Shown: positions 30,920-44,900 of the stretch, one piece after another
Layout: every line of letters starts with the position of its first letter
Numbering within the stretch: the stretch's first letter is position 1
DNA from: Yponomeuta sedellus
Taxonomy: Eukaryota > Arthropoda > Insecta > Lepidoptera > Yponomeutidae
Length of the DNA: 64,000 nt
Reading direction: 5' to 3'
NCBI GenBank assembly: GCA_934045075.1
Contig: OW203732.1
Location: 17,019,889-17,083,888 of the forward strand
Notes under the pieces: generated by a model
Seen by the model: only the letters and a program-made list of their open reading frames with translations
Told to the model about the DNA's origin: nothing
Database searches by the model: none
Translations under genes and position numbers: made by a program

Positions 30920-31311
30920 AAGGCCTGCGCAGACGAGAGACTATCCCCCGGGTACTTTTTTGTCCGTCGATATGAATCTCTTATAAATTGTATCGAATAA
31001 CGCACACGAAGGACTAAATGTACCCCGTACAAAAAGTCCCTCAAGTTACCGAGGACATCAAGAGACCGGACTGGACAAAAGTCGGTGTTTTCTTTTAAAC
31101 GCCTTTTCTTTTTCAACTTCATGGAAATTACAACACAATGTAAGCTCAGAATATTTACTTCCATAGCGTACGCTTCACTTAATTTCCGGGAAACAAAATG
31201 ACCGCACACCGTAGGCGTTGAGTCCGCGACAAGGATTTCGGTTTCGCGAGTTTTTCCGATTCAGGGACATTTGTCCCTCGGGGACAAAAGTCCCTCATCT
31301 GCGCAGGCCTT
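30920..31311. mobile_element. 392-bp MITE with TA target duplication
   Basis: Inverted ends 'aaggcctgcgcaga' at 30920 and 'tctgcgcaggcctt' ending at 31311 are flanked by TA at 30918-30919 and 31312-31313. A second pair of internal blocks ('gggacaaaagtccct'-like) lies near the right end. A TA duplication fits Tc1/mariner-type mobilisation. The 122-residue minus-strand open frame inside has no recognised motif. Confidence 0.65.
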
Positions 31312-31313
31312 TA

Positions 31314-32840
31314 CAGTTGCATTTCTGTGAATTAAAGCAAATTAAAGTGAGCTCTGGGGAAGTGTCAGAGGAAAGTTTCATCCGCTACCCAAATATAGCT
31401 AAGTGTAGAAAATTTAAACAGTTTCTTCACGAAATAATCTGATATAGAATTCCTAGCGACGCACACTTTCCTAGATCTACTTGATGTACTCTGTTAGATG
31501 CAACAGTGCATACTCCAAATTAAATGTGTTTGCAGTATTGGTAAATTTGTTGGTGGCTAGTCACTTAAACGTTTTCTTGGAGATATCTATCACGTACATG
31601 TAATTTCGAAACAAAATAATTCATCATCGAGCTAGCTAGAACGTTCGTTAGAATTTCAGTAACAGCTTACATCTAAATGGCGTAGACAGTAATTTTGTAC
31701 CTTTGATTTTGTCAAAGACGATGTTGAAATCATAAGGACTGGACTTGAATAATATTGCAATGTGTGTAAATGTGATGGACTCTGTTACATGTAGTTTTAC
31801 TTTAAAGAAATTATTTTGTATTTAAAACGCATAAAGCAATATTAAATATTTTATTTATATACGAAGTTTTATTTAGTCTTTGACCAACCACAAGGAATCC
31901 TAGTTTGAGATCCTAGGACACGTAAATGTGTTGTTCAAGTTATTATTAAAGTACACAAACGCGTACCAAACTTTTTGAATGGAATAAGATAATATGACAC
32001 TAAGAAAAAACATAAAAACTTTTAATTAAACATTTTATTACAAAATAAGTATTTACAATGATATTTACAACAAATATTTAAATACCTACTCAATAAATTC
32101 AACGTGAGTTAAATCATTCCAAATAACACGTTGACAAGGAAGCACCCCTGGCGATATAAAAATATTCCTTTGAAATACGAGAATCGTACTAAATATTTTT
32201 CTCGCACATAAAACTTAGATCTTTCGCTATAAATAGGACAATTTTTAACTTCTGACGGCTTTTCAAAATGTTCCGATCTAAGTACTAGATATAACCGAAA
32301 CAAAATAATGGGACCACGAGAAAACACCCACAATATTCTGATCAAAGTACTGGATATATCCGAAGGATTACTTACTGTAGTTAGGTGACTCGGGTCGCTA
32401 ACTAGCGCCATTGAATTTTAATGCTAATGGAAAAACAATCAAACTTGTTCTATAATACTTTTTCATCCAAAAGTGAACATGAGAAATCGTAACAACTGTG
32501 ACAACTATTTTTAGAACCTACAGTGTACATACAACAAGTTATGTTTTTTTTTCATTGGTTAGCAACCCGAAGCACCTTAAAAACTATTTCGAAAATCGCA
32601 AAACATGTTGTTATCAGTTTTCACTTGTAGGTATTATCATCAAATAACTTATCGAAAAATATTCTGTAATATCACCCAATCATGGTTCGTTGCGAAACAA
32701 GACCCGCAGAATGGACCAAACAGAGTGATGCACTCTGCGGCTCATCTTGCGATCTTTTCATTGGTAAAACAGTAATTCTAATCACACAGACTGGTGTAGG
32801 TTTTGAGTGTAAATTTGTAGGAAGTCACACTTCTAGAGCT
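31314..32840. other. Intergenic stretch between MITE and UTP20 3' end
   Basis: AT-rich. Two long direct repeats of a 20-30 bp motif with 'agtac..gatatatccga'-like sequence occur near 32280-32365. No gene supported. Confidence 0.4.
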
Positions 32841-32841
32841 T

Positions 32842-32847
32842 TTTATT
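32842..32847 (-). terminator. Poly(A) signal of UTP20
   Basis: Minus-strand AATAAA, 88 bp after the stop codon. Confidence 0.55.
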
Positions 32848-32934
32848 AGTAGCTGTCACACCTTTAGTTGTTCCGATCGATTGATCCGATCGCGGGTTAC
32901 CATACCACTGACACATTACCTCCAGTCCAAGCCC

Positions 32935-35900
32935 TCAGTCTTCAAGCAGTTGGTCTTCCAAGTCTATGTCTTCGGCCTTCCGTTTCTTCGCCCTCGGCCG
33001 CTTGCCCTGCATCATCTCGAGCTTGATCTTCTTCGATTGCTTCTTCTTCTCCTTGAGCTGCAGTTTCCGTTTTGCCGCCTTTTCCGGGTTGTGGACCTTT
33101 TCTTGGAGGAGCAGCTGCGAAAAGGAAAAGTTTCTCAAAAGACCCATAAAAGATAAAACACAACACTTGTACAAAAAGTCGTTGTGGAACACAAAAATAA
33201 GAGATAGAGATAAAGAAAATTTATTTCGGGTTCGTCCACAATCACACAATTAATTACATAAAAATATCAAATACGCTTTTACAACTACCGTTGAGAAACG
33301 TTTACATAGCTCAACCGGATCCCATCTGGAGTAGACTCCAGAGGGCGCTGATTTTCAGCTATCCCCATGCCACTGGAAATTAATAAACATGAATGATTTA
33401 ATTCATAATCTTACTCTTACGTGTAATTTTAATGACTTTTTCTCTTTATTATTTTAGTTAAGGAAAGGGGGTGGCGGTTAGGTTTTTAAGTGTTGACATG
33501 GCATCAACCTTTTGTATATCCCCACTGCTGGGGCCCGGGTCACTTCCTGCAACGCATGGGGTTATACTCCACCACGGGGCCAAGTCCGCGGTGATGGAGG
33601 ATTGTAAATGAAAGTATGACATGTTCCAACAATTTAATTTTGATGTTGGCGTTATCCAGATTTTGTATGCCTCACGAGGCAAGGCATGTCTAGAACTTTA
33701 CACATGTCTAGAACTTTACACAAGTTATCATCAATCAAGATATTATCATCAACCACTCTACAGAACCTTATGGCTAATCTTAAATGTGATTTTTTCCTCT
33801 TTACTCTTTAAAATTATTTGTATTTGAATTAAACTTAATATGAATCGACAAAAATCTCATCAGATTTATAAAATTTTGTGTGCTTTGTAGCTTAGAAACC
33901 TCGCAAAATTCGAGGTGAAAAATGGAAAGTACGTATGGATTCAGTCACAAACTGACCATGAATTAATCAAATTAGTTCATTTGAGAGAATAATAAGGAAC
34001 TACAAGAAGTTGGTTACCTCGGACATAGCGTTAAGTTTACTAGGACAGTATTTTAGTGCCCTATTACGAATGCCAGAAGTTTTTACATAAATTTGAAACT
34101 TACTATCCTCGGAATTAGATAGAAAGCTTCACTAATTGGATTTAAAACATTAATTCAGTTACTACAATGGAGGTGACCTCAGGCCGACGCTGGTGTGACG
34201 TCACGTACCGTCCCCTGGGAACCAGTGGCCTTTGTTAATAATAAATTACCCGCGACGTAATATCAGGGTTGTTTTTTTTTTGAGCTCCACCGCCCTTGCA
34301 ATTAAGGTTATCACTAAAATTATAATGCTTGGACACAAAATCTGAGCGTATTTTGTGACGGTCGCTTCTAGCGTTTTGGGGTGCTAACTAACCTACCAAT
34401 AGAGTATAAATCATAACTCGCGTTAAACTAACCCTTAATCAAAATAAGTAATTATAAATTATCATGATTCGGCACATCTACATTTTATCAACATACCCAC
34501 AACATTTTATTCATTTTTTTTAATGCACTAACCCTAAGTGCTAAGGACAATTTCAAAGACCTATTTAGAGGCAAAAAATTCCACCCATGCCGGGACTCGA
34601 ACCCGCGACCTCTGCAAGAGCGCTGGCACGGTTAGCCAGAGGTCGCGGGTCAGAGTCCCGGCATGGGTGGAATTTTTAGCCTCTAAATGGGTTTTTAAAA
34701 ATACCCACAACAGTGAAGTGTATCTGAGACTCGATGAGAGGCGTCGAGAGCCATGACACAGGCTCGCCTGGTATGGTATTCGATGTGCAAACACTATAAT
34801 ACAATAACACGCCTACCTACATTCTATGTATCCAATTCATGTATTTTTTTTGTTGTACAGACGTTCGTAACCCAATAAATTTCTTAAATCTTGGTAAAAT
34901 TCTTAATAATTTGTTTTATAATCCGTGTTTTTCAAAAAGAAAACATCAAAAAAAATTAATATCTGTGAGAATTACTTTTAGAATGTAGCATTACTATCCT
35001 AGGACTTGAATCGATTTCCGCTAAAAACGGCCGATTTTGGCGGAAATCGATTAAATAGATTGTTGATCCTAGGTTCTACACTGTAGGTTCTAAACATAGT
35101 AACCACTGTGACGGTTAATATTTGTGTTGTTTACTTTTTGAAAAAACGTATAACAAAACGCGGGACGGGGAGGGGGAACGGTCTGTGGGCAGACCAGCAT
35201 CCAGATGGTCAGATGACCTAAGTAAAGTGGCCGGCAAACAGTGGATGAGACTAGCGCGAGACCGTGCTGGATGGCGTGGAAATGAAGAGGCCTATACTAA
35301 GTTTCTCTTCCGTTTAGTTTCGAATGCCTACCATTTAATCTCTTGCACCATCTGTGGTTGACTGGTAGAAAATGCTTATAGCATTAAGTCCGCCACATTG
35401 ACATTGTATTTTTTTTTACTTATGTGCAATAAACGTATTAATAATAATATACCCAGCAGTGGGGTTTACCGGGCTGCTGATGATGATTACAAAACGAGTA
35501 AGGATTTTTATTTCATTGATGGCACTTGTCAGCACCCCAAAACACATTAAGACTAAATCGTTTCGTTCCACATTCGTTGATTTGATATCTTATCGTTGAC
35601 GACTTATTTTCAACAGAACCGTGGAGCTTTGTGTACTAAACCAAATTCACTTTACTAATGACGTGGTAGAACGACTTTGTAATGTCTTTGTAAAATTAAT
35701 ATTTTTCTTCCACTTATTATTAGAATACTTATTGCTCTATAAAAAATAAAATTAGGAATGCGAACTTAATGCTAAAAGCTTTATCTTCCATATAACTAGG
35801 TGGTGTGAAAATTTTAATTCGAATTCATCCGAATCCCATTCTTATTGCACTATTTTTAGTTTCCAGAGAGAATATTTTGTGCATTGCATTTTTTTTATGA

Positions 35901-38900
35901 AATAAAGAGTTTTTACTTCTCTATTTTTGTATATTGGGAAAGGATAATTAGTCTGGTGGCTAATTAGTGGTCGCAGGCTAATTTATATGTTAAAACAACG
36001 TTTCCCTAGTTACCTCGTAATATATAATGCGTATAGTACATAAATAAAAAATATTATTTTAATTACTTTGACATGCATTAACATATTTCAGGTCTCATGG
36101 GCACAACAATAAGTTAACCACTACAAAGACTGTAGTTGCTAGCCTCACACGTGCCTTTAGCCCATCTGACGGCAAATCGTATCAAATCATAAGCTTCTTC
36201 TAGTTTGACTTGCAACGTTCTTAAGCCGCAGTTTCTGCGCTACTTTGAATAAAACCTTTTCATTTCATTTCTTCATTTTCCGTTATCAGAGCGGGACGGT
36301 AAATTAAGCTTCTTCATTTACCGTCTCGTTCCGTATGACGTTCGGCCTAATCTGCGTTCAGCCTAATTCAGCTTAGTCGCGAGCCTCCCGTACTCAGCAC
36401 CCAGTCTCCTGCGCAGCTTCTTCCCGAGTCTCCCTGACGCCAGCGCCGCCGTATCGCCGGCGGACAGTTCCCGAACTAACGTAGCTACGAAAAGATAAAC
36501 CACTCGGGCACACTCGGGGGAAAGAAAAATTAACTAACCTTCTTCCTCTCGCTTCGTTTGCGGTTCAGCCTAATCTACGCCTCAGCCGCAAGCGTCTCGT
36601 ACTCACCACCTAGTCTCCTGTGCAGCTTCTTCCCGAGACTCCCTGTCATCTGTCAGACAAGCGATGCTGGCGCCGCCGCGTCCGCGATGAACAGTTGGTG
36701 AACTAACGTCGCTACGAAGAGATTGGAGTCTCGGATAAAAGAAAAGCGAACTAACCTTCTTCCTCTCGCTCCGTTTCACATTAAGCCTAGTCTGCGCCTC
36801 AGCGGCGAGCCTCCCGTACTCGATATCTCCCAGTCTCCTGCGCAGCTTTTTGCCCAGTCTCCCCGCCAGCTGTCTGACCAGCGACGCTGGCGCCGCCGCG
36901 TCCCCGGTGGACAGTTCCCGAACTACCGGCGCTACGAAGAGATCCACCACTCGGTCCAGGTCTTCGGTCGCGATACTGGATAGCAGGTGGAGCCAGGCGG
37001 TGAATATAGCTTGTCTCTGTTGGAGAAATGGGTGGTTAATTGTGGTAAGATTTACGTAGATACATCTGTGGTTACAATTTGACTCAATACATAAGTATTG
37101 TATAGCAAATCCAAATGTTTTTTTTATTAAAATGTCAAAGGCATCACGACATTATTGCAGCATTATTACATGTCAGTCAGTAAGTCACAACTTAATTCGG
37201 AAGTTCTACTTATTACGTTTTATTATGTTGTTACATGAATATCGTTGTTACCATATCTTTGTATTGTAATTGTCTATATTTGTGTGCTGTGGCAATTCAA
37301 TTATTATGTATCTAACTTTACTGTTTTAGAAGTATAATATTTTGATTTTTTTTATCTGAAATAAAAGCTACATTATCTGAAATAATTGGCAAAGGAGGAA
37401 TGCTAGGAGTGTTTAATTTTTTTAGCTTTTCTCTCCTTAAGAACCATCCTCGTACTTCAAGGAATATTCTAAAAAAAGAATCAGCGAAATCGGTTCAGCT
37501 GCTCTCGAGATTTGCGCTTGGCAACACATTCAGCGATTAATTTTTATATCATAGAAGAAGATTATACTCACAATGTTAGTAGTATTCGGCGCCTTAGAGA
37601 TCTCGACATTGATAGCTTTTCGCATCTTGTAAATGACCCATCGGAAGTTGATCCTGCCACCCGTCTCCGGGTCCTCCTCGTCAGACGATTTCTTCGGCAG
37701 CAGTTTGAATGACGGCATCGAGTAGATCAGCTTCGTTATTTGGGAAAGCACTGCCGTGACCTTGGGAAAAACGTTAGGAGTTATCAATCAATCAGCCTAT
37801 ACTCCACCACTGGACAAAGGAATAAGAACAAAAGAAATAAGTGGTATGCCTATGCAGAGGGCGCCACTTATTTCTTTCGTCGGCCATCCTCAACCAGTCG
37901 CTGCCAGCAATCAGCGTGATTGTTGGTCCAGCGAGCTAGTAGGCGTACTACTCGGCGTTTGCCAGTTCGTAGTAGGAATTACAAAGTAATGAAACAAATA
38001 AAGAAACCTTACATATGTAACCTCTTTAATACAACATAAGACGCCTCTCGCCTGAAGAGGTTTAACATTCAACGCTTTTATCAAGGGCTTGTTGAAGACC
38101 TTTTGTCAGTCGGATTTTGTTTTGTTTCTGTTAGTTTTTTATTATATAATTTTAGCGACTATATTGTGCCAGTTGGCACCGAAGAATTTTTGGGTGAAGT
38201 CATTTGACACTTGTCCTTTGGTGAAATGCGACAGGCCGTTTCAGTGGCAATAAACAAACATACATACACACACAGACACACACACATACGCACGCACTCA
38301 CATTGGCCTTTGCATTAATGAGATGATTTATACAGCTTCCAGTGGCATCTTCAATACAATAAATGGGTGAAGGGATCTCTTGGATGCCTGGGACATGGTT
38401 TTACATGGTGTACGCACACACACATTGACACATAAAGGCGAAAAACATAACTATCCTTTGCTTCCGCAGCCGGCTAAAAATAGCACGTTATACTAACTTG
38501 CTCAGCCATTTCCTTCGTGACGCTAGGAGTGTACTGCGCGCAAAGGTCCAGCACCAAACTCCGCAGAGAACTTTCCGTGTCGAAGTGAACAAACCCCCTT
38601 TCAGTCTCCACGTCGCCCCTCACCACCGACTCTAGATCCTGCGCGTCTATAGTCAATAGAATCTGGCCCAGGATTTTGGCCGACTTCAATCGAACCCAGA
38701 CATGGGGATAAGCCAGAAACACCTGGCACTGCTGCGCTATCTCGTCGAGTTCAGGCACGAACTTGTTGGTCAAACTCGCGGGACAATGCACCGTTATTCG
38801 TTCAATTAAGTTCAGTATTTGGATCAAGCTGTGGTCTTTCTCCTTCTGTTTCTCCTCGTCGGTTTTCTCCTCGGCCTGGTCGAGTTTTAGCTTGACGAAT

Positions 38901-41900
38901 CGGCCTTCGGTGATGTCGTTGCTTAGTAGGAGAAGTTTCCCAGTGATCAGCGGCAGGACAGTGGGTAGGCGGATCTTGAAGTCGTCTTGCTCCACGTTCA
39001 CGAAGCGAGTGCTGAGTTGCGCCGCTAGCTCAAAGTGTACCGGCTGGAAATAAAGCGCGCATCTTTACGGGGAGTTGGTCGCGAGGAGGAAACACTGTTG
39101 AGGACTTTTAACTATGAAGCGGAGGCTCTTACTAATAACGGGAAAGATGCCTCCAAATCAGATGGGAGTGAAATGGTCTTATACCGTACAGGAAATAGAA
39201 TAATAAAAAAAAAATAACCACCATATTTTTTTCAAGATTTTACCGGTCTTAAGAATATAAAAAATAAAGTTACCTACTTTTAGTTTTTGCATGGAACGAC
39301 CTTTATCTTATAAATAAAAAGTACTTTTTTTAAATAATAGGGGGTTTTTAAGAGCCTACGACGAAAATTTCGACTTAGGATGCTTTCGTTAAAATTGTTA
39401 ATCTGGGCATACGAAACCGGAAGTACGGCACTGCAAAGGAACTACGGAAGTACGGCACTGCAAAGGAACTACGAACCTCTTCAGCATAGTTTCTAAGCCT
39501 TCAATCCCCACCGATGTTCTGAAGCCGAGCCATTCACCATAACAGCTCAATTAAGAAAAAAAAAACTTTCCAACGTCCACCTTAACACCTAGACAATAAG
39601 GTCCACAACTCACCCTTGTATCATTGAAGAACGTCAAGACTAGATCAAACAAGCCGTTTCTATCTTGAAGCGGGAATTTCTTCAGCATAGCCTCTATACA
39701 ACCAGCCGCCGCCGCTCTGCATTCTGGCGCCGAATCGTTGACCATGGCGGCTCCCAGCGAGAGAAGTAAGTAGCCACCGTGCTTTGAGAGTTGCGCCTGG
39801 AATATGGTACTTATGGTTACGGAGTTAAAGTTTATATTTGAGGTTTTAGCAGGGCTTGTCTCTGTATATCTAGTACTATCTATATAGGAGTAGTGAGTGG
39901 GATTCCCGCAGAGGAGCGCCATACCATAATTGTCTTTCCTGGATTAGACAACACAGACGTCGCAAAAATATTAAGTGACAATCAATGTATGTCTGCATCA
40001 ATGTATAAGCTTTTAGAATATAACTCGGCTACTATCGGATAGAATCGGATATATTCGTGTAATATAAAAATCGGAACTAATTTGACACATAATTTCGTAA
40101 TCAGAACTCAATCATCAGTAAGAAAACCGGTGAAAATTGGTGAAAACCGAAGCCTACTCTACCAACCCGGACTTGGCCCCCGTGGTGGAGTATGTGATAG
40201 AACCTAACCTTCTTACGATCATCGATAAAATATTACTATAATATTTTATGCTACGATGCAGGAAGAAACCCGAGCCCCAGCAGTGGGGACATACATGGGT
40301 TGATATCGAAGCCTACTCTAGAGCCCGAGGTATATTCTAAAAACTAACACACTATACATCTGTGAAATCTATGATATTTTTATCCTTGTGATTTTAAAGT
40401 AAATACTTTTACTTCACATACTTTATCCTGGTTTAACCTCAGAGGGAAATGGTTCCACTTCCAGTTCTACTTCCATTTTCCACAACTTGAAGTACATGAC
40501 CTTGGAATACGACTATAGGTGAATTAGGAACCTACGAAATAAGGTGAAATGAAATTCGGAAACGGGCACTCATTTCAAGGCGAACCGAACATCGACCACA
40601 GAGTCAGTAAAACGAAGTTTTTACATTTTTATTAACTTTGAAATAGTGATGGTTCGGCCTACACTGCAGCACCAACCGTATTCTTCGACCAGAGACAAGA
40701 CGACATTATAATTATGTGTGAAAGTATTTTTATTGTATATGGACGTATGTTTGAAATATATGAAATTGAATAACAGTGGTTATGTATGTGATGAACTTTT
40801 GTCTAGTGGCGCCTCCCTTAATATACTGAGGAATGAGTTACAAGATTTAATGTATGTCATTAAATTCCTGTTATGGTTTTATTGTGCAATAAAATGTAGC
40901 AAAAATTTAAAAATTAAATATTTTTTTCCTTCAATATTATTTTTTATACATTTTCTTTCTTAATTAGGCCTTATTGATGGCCATCAATTGTTTTTCAGTA
41001 GTTTCATGAGATCTAAGACTATATCTTTCGGTAGAAACGTAAACTCACCGCAGCAAACTTGTGTACGATCATTTCCAAGAACTTGAGGGATGACTCCCTT
41101 CCGTGCTGCAGCTCGTAGTTGAGTTGGGAGACGAAGAACTGGATGTGGCGCTCCAGCCGCTTGCCAGGAGTATAGTTCGTCAAGTAGTTAACGAAGATCA
41201 CGCGGGCTTCTTCCCTGGAGATACAAAGATAGATAGATAGAATATTCTTTATTGTACACAGAAATTACAGTAACAGAAATTATATAAAAAATACAGTACA
41301 AATGGCGGCCTTATTACTAAAAGCAATTTCTTCCAGGCAACCATAGACAGAGACAAGAGAGAAATTAGAGACGGGTAGTCGGTGCAATACAGAAATTTTG
41401 AAATTAGTAATTCAACGAAATTTATATAAACTAATATAAACTAAATTTATATAACATATACATAACTTTAGCCCTTACATCTACGTAATGAGATGATTTA
41501 TACAGCGTCCAGAGACATATACATCCACACTAGATGGGTGAAGGGACCACTCAGACCCAGCCCCAATAGCATCCTGACACCTTCGTCGGTCTAGCCCACA
41601 GGAAGCCCAGAGCACAGATAACATGAGCAAACCAAGCTGCGGATTTCCTCACGATGTTTTCCTTCAGGGAGGCGTGAGGAAACCCTAGTGTGTGAAGTGT
41701 TAACGTCCTCAGCGCGAGCCAAGTACAAAAGCCCAACTACAAGACTAAAGGCCAGTTTCTGAATTGAGAATTTCGCTGTAAATATTTAACAGTAGTGCTG
41801 TCTCTCCGAACATCTCAGCAAAGAGCGTGACAAAACGTTACTTGAGTATTTACTTAGTGAAATTCTCGACAGCAAAGATGGTGAAAGAATGTTACATAAG

Positions 41901-44900
41901 TACAGTCTGTTAGGTGTTAGAATATACGTCGGCTATTATCGGATAGAATCGGATATATTCGTGTAATAGAAATATCGGAACTAGTATGACACTTAACTTT
42001 ACGCTTTTCAAAATAATGAAGAAAATTTTCATATAGAGCAGGAAGTAGTATTACACTCGTGTGCTTTCGGCGAAAACCGAAGCCTACTCTAGAGCCCGAG
42101 GTATATTCTAAAAGTTAACAGACTGTATTTACTTAGTGAAATTCTCAATTCAGAAACCGGCCATAAGTGCGGAAATCTCAGGTCTAACTAACTGACTAAC
42201 TAACAAGCTGACTGTAAAACCGAAGGTCTCGGGTTGTCCCGGCCGGGTCAAACTAGGAAACGAACTTTTCTAGTTTGTCTCGGGTCTTGGATGTTATCTA
42301 TGTACTTATTGTATTAAATCTATCGTCGAGTTAGCACCTATAACACAAGTCATTTAGTTGTACATTGTATAGGGCTAACGAAATCATGTGTAATATTTTT
42401 TTGATATTTATTTATTTATTTATTTAACTAACCTAGACCGCGCCGATTCGCTCAAAATGCAGATCTTGGCGACTTTCTCCATCACCTCATGCAACTCTGG
42501 GGATACCAGCTTCGCTTCGAGAATAGCCTTCAGCAAATTGAAGGAGTTGGCTTGCTTCTCATCGTGCTGGCAGTCTTCCTCGGCGTAGAGTAGCAGGGTT
42601 TTCAGTTGGTCGGCTTCGAGAGTGTGGTATTTGACGTTGCGTATCAAGACTGTAACGCCCTGGAAGAGATGGGTATGTAGACTTCACTCGAGGGAAAATA
42701 ATAATTTATAAACAACATGGTGGACGCCAGGTGCCCTCCGGCATACAATATCTTTATCCTATAATGTCCTCATTCAGTATTCACCTCATCTTATGAAACC
42801 ATTTTTAATAAGATTTAATTTTAAAATGTCTGCGTGCATACAATGTTTTCATCCTATAATTCCTCATTCAGTAGCAGTGATATTCTTGATAAAAAGCGTT
42901 TAAAATGTTATAATAATTTAATATACAAAAATCTCGTGCCAGTGTTTGTTATCTTATTACTCAGCAGCGGCTTCACCGATTTGTTTGATTGTTTTGTATA
43001 TTTGATAGGACTGAGAATAGGTCGTTTGCTAATTAATAAGGCAAAACAAAGATTGCGGGGTCGCTAGTAATATATAATAGTGCAGTCTAGGGCACTAGGG
43101 CATAGGCCTTCTCTCGGAGAGAGAGAGATAGAGAGAGAGTATGAGTAAATCACCACCATCATCACCGTGGAAAGGCAACTTCAAGAGCGGATTTCTGTAA
43201 ACACCTCAGTCACTCAGGTTTCCTCACGATGTGGAAAGTATCAAATAAAAATATATATCAGAAAAACAAAAAACCCGGTACCAATAATTTCATCCAAGCC
43301 TTGTAAAACTTTAAAGCATTATAACAATGCTTCAAAGTTTTACAAGGCTTGGAGTCTTGTCATGAAAAGATCTCATTACTATGTTCTTACCTTGAAAGCA
43401 TTCCGCACCAAATGGAAGTTATCATTCTGCTTACTAAATTCAGACGTCGCGTATTTGTGAAGAATCGAGAACAACGTTTTCACAATCTCCTTCACATTCT
43501 CCTGCAACGTTGGAGTACTTATTCTGACAGTCCACAACGTCGTAATACATTTCAGAGCAACGGTGGACACTTTCAAATGATCGCTTTTCAACGCATCCAC
43601 TAGCAGAGGAACTAGTGGGTCTACAAACGCCTTGCACTCCTCCCTTGGTACTTTTTCTCTTTTCAGAATAACGTACAGGATATTCAAACTGAACTCTACT
43701 AAAACGTGAGCGTTGGCTTTGGCTGAGGTCCTCACGTATTTGGCTTGGACCTCGCGGTTCCTTTTTGGTGTCTCAGGAATTATGAAGCAATCAGGCTTTG
43801 CTCTAAGCATTTTTTCTTTCTGCGATTGAGTAATTTCCCTCTTTGGTGCGCCTAAGACGAATTCCGGTATGCTTTCAGAAGCTACACCGTGTAGGAAAAC
43901 GAATAGAGATTCTGTGTCTATAAATTTGTTGGTGACTAGACCTGTTGTTATATGTGTTAAAGCTTCTTGAACTTTCAGGACAATTTTTTTGGAATGATGA
44001 TTCTGCAATACCTCTTTGAAGGGTAAGAGAAGGTTAATGAGGCATTTCTCTGTGATGTTTTGGGCTGCTATCATCAAAGTCACGTAGCTTTTCTTGCTGG
44101 GTTTCGCTTCCGGCGTTTTGTAATGTAACTTGTCTACCTCTTTCTCTTCCGATAGCGCGCCAAACAAGTCGTTAGTGCACACATCGAGTATGTAATGCAA
44201 ATTGGCATTAAACTCCTCCGGCTTAAAGTCGTTTTTCAAAGCGTCTAGTACCGTATGTATTGTGGCTACTAACACGTGTACTTGGAAGCCTCTAGTGAGC
44301 AAAAGTGTGAGGTGCTCTAGCAAGATTCCCATGTAAGATGTGCCTACGGTGAGCATTATTTTCTTCACGATATCTCTGGCCGAAATGCGCACCTGCTTCA
44401 GTGGTGACTTTAGGAAGGAGCAGAGTTTTATAATTATGCTGAAAATGAACGAAGTAATCATTAGATAGCAGCTTTGGATAATTGATTTTCACTATGGCGT
44501 TTATGTTGGTATACTAGAACTTCAAGATGCCCAACATGAAATCGTATAAGTACTAGCTCTGATCTGGGGTGTTACCTGCAGTTTATAGATTTTCCCCTGG
44601 GAATAAGATATTTTCCAGCAATAAAACGTAGTGTTAATCTGTGTTAATCCAGGGTGTCAGTTAACTGTATACCAAATTTAATTAAAATCGCGCCAGCCGT
44701 TTAGACGCAAAGAAGTAACAAACATACACACTCACAAACTTTTGTCTTTATAATATTAGTGTGATAACAAAAATAGGTCTAACCTTTAATCTAAGCTCGT
44801 AATAATTTTTTCACTTAGAATATTATTTTTTGTAGTGTGATAAAGTGGAGATCACTTTATCACACTACAAAAAATTATTTTCTATAACAGATAGATTTTT

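Noticed and set aside
36539..36734. Alternative UTP20 exon
   Set aside because: Two in-frame stop codons and no duplicated acceptor; it cannot replace exon 13.
36603..36983. Independent 86-115 residue proteins around UTP20 exon 13
   Set aside because: They are frame extensions or antisense of exon 13 and its decayed copies.
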